Assembly: GCA_929200485.1 (NCBI GenBank)
Contig: CAKMZU010000204.1
Coordinates: forward strand, 1-6,569
Origin: an uncultured Gammaproteobacteria bacterium
Lineage (GTDB): Bacteria; Pseudomonadota; Gammaproteobacteria; Pseudomonadales; DT-91
DNA length: 6,569 bases
Direction: 5' to 3'
A program made the translations under genes and the position numbers. How positions within the stretch are numbered: position 1 is the stretch's first letter; every line of letters begins with the position of its first letter. Positions 5,024 to 6,569 of this stretch are shown here, in pieces. The notes below the pieces were generated by a model that worked only from the letters and a program-made list of their open reading frames with translations, ran no database searches and had not been told where the DNA came from.

Positions 5024-6427
5024 ATGCGCCTTTTTGTTGTAGGTATGAGCCTTATCAGCTCGTTATCTTTAGGTGAAAATCTGTACCAGATCTATTCTGA
5101 TGCAGTAAAAAATGATTATGTCATGCAAGCGGCTGGGGCTCAATTACGAGTAAACGAAGAAAACTACGCACAATCTCAGGCCCAATACTTACCTCAGGTT
5201 GGGCTGGATTCCAGTTATAGTAAAAAGAGAGATGAACAAAAACGGAGCGGAGTTAGCGTACCCGACACATCTGGCCTTGATCCAAACGATCCAATACAAA
5301 GGCTGGCCATCGAATTTGCTCAATCCCAAGCACCCCATTTAAGAACAGACACCAACCAATCACTGTGGAACGTAATTCTAACCCAAGAAGTCATCAACAT
5401 GCCCTACTGGTATGGCATGCGAAGCACCAAGCACTTAACCCGGGCTGCGGAGTATGAATTTTTTAAAGCACAACAAGATTTAATTGTTAGGACGGTTGAG
5501 GCCTATTTAGGTGTTCTTCGCGCACAAAACAACTTATCTTCAAGCCTTGCTGCCGAAAAAGCCTACAAACAGCAACTGGATCAAACCACTCAACGCTTTA
5601 AAGTGGGCTTGGTTGCTCACACCGATGTTCAGGAAGCCCAAGCCGCTTATGACCTGGCTAAAGTTAAGCGCATCAGTGACCAAGGCGCGCTAGAGGTTTC
5701 TTTTGAGGCACTCACGGTATTAACCGGCAAACAATACAACGAAATTGATGGGCTTGCTAAAAACTTCCCCATCAAGATGCCAACACCTTCAGGTCGCGAA
5801 GAATGGGTCACCCTTGCCAATGAAAAAAATCCTGATTTAAATATCCAGCGAGAAACCGCCGAAGCAGCCAAGTTATCCGCTAAAAGTGTTGCCAGTACGC
5901 GCTATCCAACCATAAGCTTTAATGCCAATTACGGCAGAGGGCACACGGAAACAACAATTGATACAAATCTCCATAACAATGCAGTTGGTGTCACCATGCG
6001 AGTTCCACTTTTTACCAGCGGCAGCGTCAGCTCAAAAATCCGTCAGGAATACGCAAGACTGGATCTCGCTAAAGACAACCTTGGCGCAGTTGAGCGAACC
6101 GTCAACCAGCAAATTCGTTCCGCACATATTCAAACACAAACCAGAATTCATTCTGTTGAAGCCCAAAGGCAAGCGGTCATTTCATCAAAAAGTGCACTAG
6201 AGGCGGTGCAGGCAGGCTATGAATATGGCACAAGAAATATTCTGGATGTTCTACAGTCACAGCAAAGCCTTTATGCGGCCATGCGTGATTACGGGAATTC
6301 ACGCTATGATTATATTTTAAGCATACTTCAGCTTAAACAAATAGGCGGCTCTCTTACTCCGGGGGACATATCCACGTTAAACGAATGGATTGTGTCATCC
6401 AACATCGTTCGCAAACCAAAAAACTAG
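5024..6427 (+). CDS. tolC: TolC outer-membrane efflux/secretion duct
   Basis: Trimeric outer-membrane and periplasmic tunnel protein that docks with RND, MFS and ABC pumps for drug efflux and type I secretion. The 467 residues begin with a short signal peptide (MRLFVVGMSLISSLSLG), probably cut before ENLYQIYSDA, which matches the ENLMQVYQQA mature start of E. coli TolC. The two OEP repeats carry the paired motifs RFKVGLVAHTDVQEA (191-205) and GYEYGTRNILDVLQ (398-411). Residues matching the E. coli periplasmic gate are kept (T200, D201, Y399, R404, D408), except that E. coli D374 is Q411. The first beta-hairpin, between SSYSK (63-67) and SLWNVILTQ (113-121), is about 45 residues and clearly longer than in E. 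coli. The C-terminal tail of E. coli is absent, which is common. Alternative: another OEP-family TolC paralogue, but position beside yqiB and the closeness of both repeats favour true TolC. Confidence 0.95.
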   Translation: MRLFVVGMSLISSLSLGENLYQIYSDAVKNDYVMQAAGAQLRVNEENYAQSQAQYLPQVGLDSSYSKKRDEQKRSGVSVPDTSGLDPNDPIQRLAIEFAQSQAPHLRTDTNQSLWNVILTQEVINMPYWYGMRSTKHLTRAAEYEFFKAQQDLIVRTVEAYLGVLRAQNNLSSSLAAEKAYKQQLDQTTQRFKVGLVAHTDVQEAQAAYDLAKVKRISDQGALEVSFEALTVLTGKQYNEIDGLAKNFPIKMPTPSGREEWVTLANEKNPDLNIQRETAEAAKLSAKSVASTRYPTISFNANYGRGHTETTIDTNLHNNAVGVTMRVPLFTSGSVSSKIRQEYARLDLAKDNLGAVERTVNQQIRSAHIQTQTRIHSVEAQRQAVISSKSALEAVQAGYEYGTRNILDVLQSQQSLYAAMRDYGNSRYDYILSILQLKQIGGSLTPGDISTLNEWIVSSNIVRKPKN

Positions 6428-6450
6428 TGCAGCGAACACTAAATCCCTTC

Positions 6451-6464
6451 CATATTTTAATATG
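6451..6464. repeat. Short palindrome after tolC
   Basis: CATATT-TT-AATATG is a perfect 6-bp inverted repeat with a two-base centre, 24 bases past the tolC stop. It is AT-rich, weak as a hairpin and not followed by a T-run, so I do not call it a terminator. No gene is visible between tolC and the window end. Confidence 0.25.
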
Positions 6465-6478
6465 CAATGATTAGCATC

Positions 6479-6550
6479 CTTCGACATGGCTCAGGATAAG
6501 CGGTGGCACGGGTTATAAGCCTCTATCCGCTCGCGCTGAGCTCGTCGAAG
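6479..6550. repeat. Imperfect inverted repeat, REP/MITE-like
   Basis: The arms 6479-6503 and 6527-6550 pair through CTTCGAC with GTCGAAG, GCTCAG with CTGAGC, and AGCGG with CCGCT. These helices are separated by a 3/2-base bulge and a 4/4 internal loop, with a 23-base apical loop. The TTCGAC...GCTCAG core is the kind of sequence I recall as dispersed intergenic repeats in many bacterial genomes. It starts 51 bases after the tolC stop and contains no gene. It could stabilise the tolC message 3' end or act as a weak terminator, but no T-run follows (TGCGTTAAAA). Whether it is repeated elsewhere cannot be seen here. Confidence 0.6.
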
Positions 6551-6569
6551 TGCGTTAAAACCTGGAGTG

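Noticed and set aside
5511..6200. Open frames at 5511-5693 (+), 5647-5871 (-) and 5922-6200 (+).
   Set aside because: All lie inside tolC, whose own frame is conserved throughout; frame shadows.
231..6427. A type I secretion link between the toxin-like protein and TolC.
   Set aside because: The protein has an N-terminal Sec signal and no glycine-rich RTX repeats. No ABC transporter or membrane-fusion gene is present, and tolC here belongs to the conserved block.

Overview
The window looks like a gammaproteobacterial chromosome. Its core is the conserved block yqiB-cpdA-yqiA-parE on the minus strand, with tolC divergent from yqiB. This order is familiar from Escherichia coli and many other Gammaproteobacteria, and the proteins align along their whole lengths with what I remember of the E. 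coli ones. I cannot name a genus from sequence alone. GC is moderate: a hand count of four 60-base stretches inside parE gives 112/240, about 47 %.

Layout, left to right. Bases 1-230 are non-coding, with a plausible sigma70 promoter, an 18-bp palindrome at the predicted start of transcription, and a split direct repeat. Bases 231-956 (+) encode a secreted 241-residue protein of visibly lower GC (four hand-counted stretches give 78/240, about 33 %). I read it as a divergent ADP-ribosyltransferase of the cholera/heat-labile enterotoxin A and pertussis toxin S1 type. A hairpin at 1018-1043 separates it from parE, which arrives convergently. Bases 1082-4953 (-) are the operon-like run yqiB (DUF1249), cpdA (cAMP phosphodiesterase), yqiA (alpha/beta-hydrolase esterase) and parE (topoisomerase IV ATPase subunit). 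parE starts at a TTG inside the end of yqiA. Bases 5024-6427 (+) are tolC, the outer-membrane exit duct. After tolC comes a large imperfect inverted repeat (6479-6550) of the dispersed TTCGAC...GCTCAG kind.

The block genes are housekeeping functions: chromosome decatenation, cAMP turnover, a small esterase and an export duct. They share position rather than one pathway. The NUDIX gene nudF, which in E. coli lies between tolC and yqiB, is absent. The part most worth attention is the toxin-like gene at the left. It keeps the arginine and the catalytic glutamate positions of the enterotoxin/pertussis family. However, it has a lysine-rich extension before the catalytic domain, an altered STS motif, threonine in place of the first Glu/Gln of the ExE/QxE pair, and no B-subunit gene within the window.
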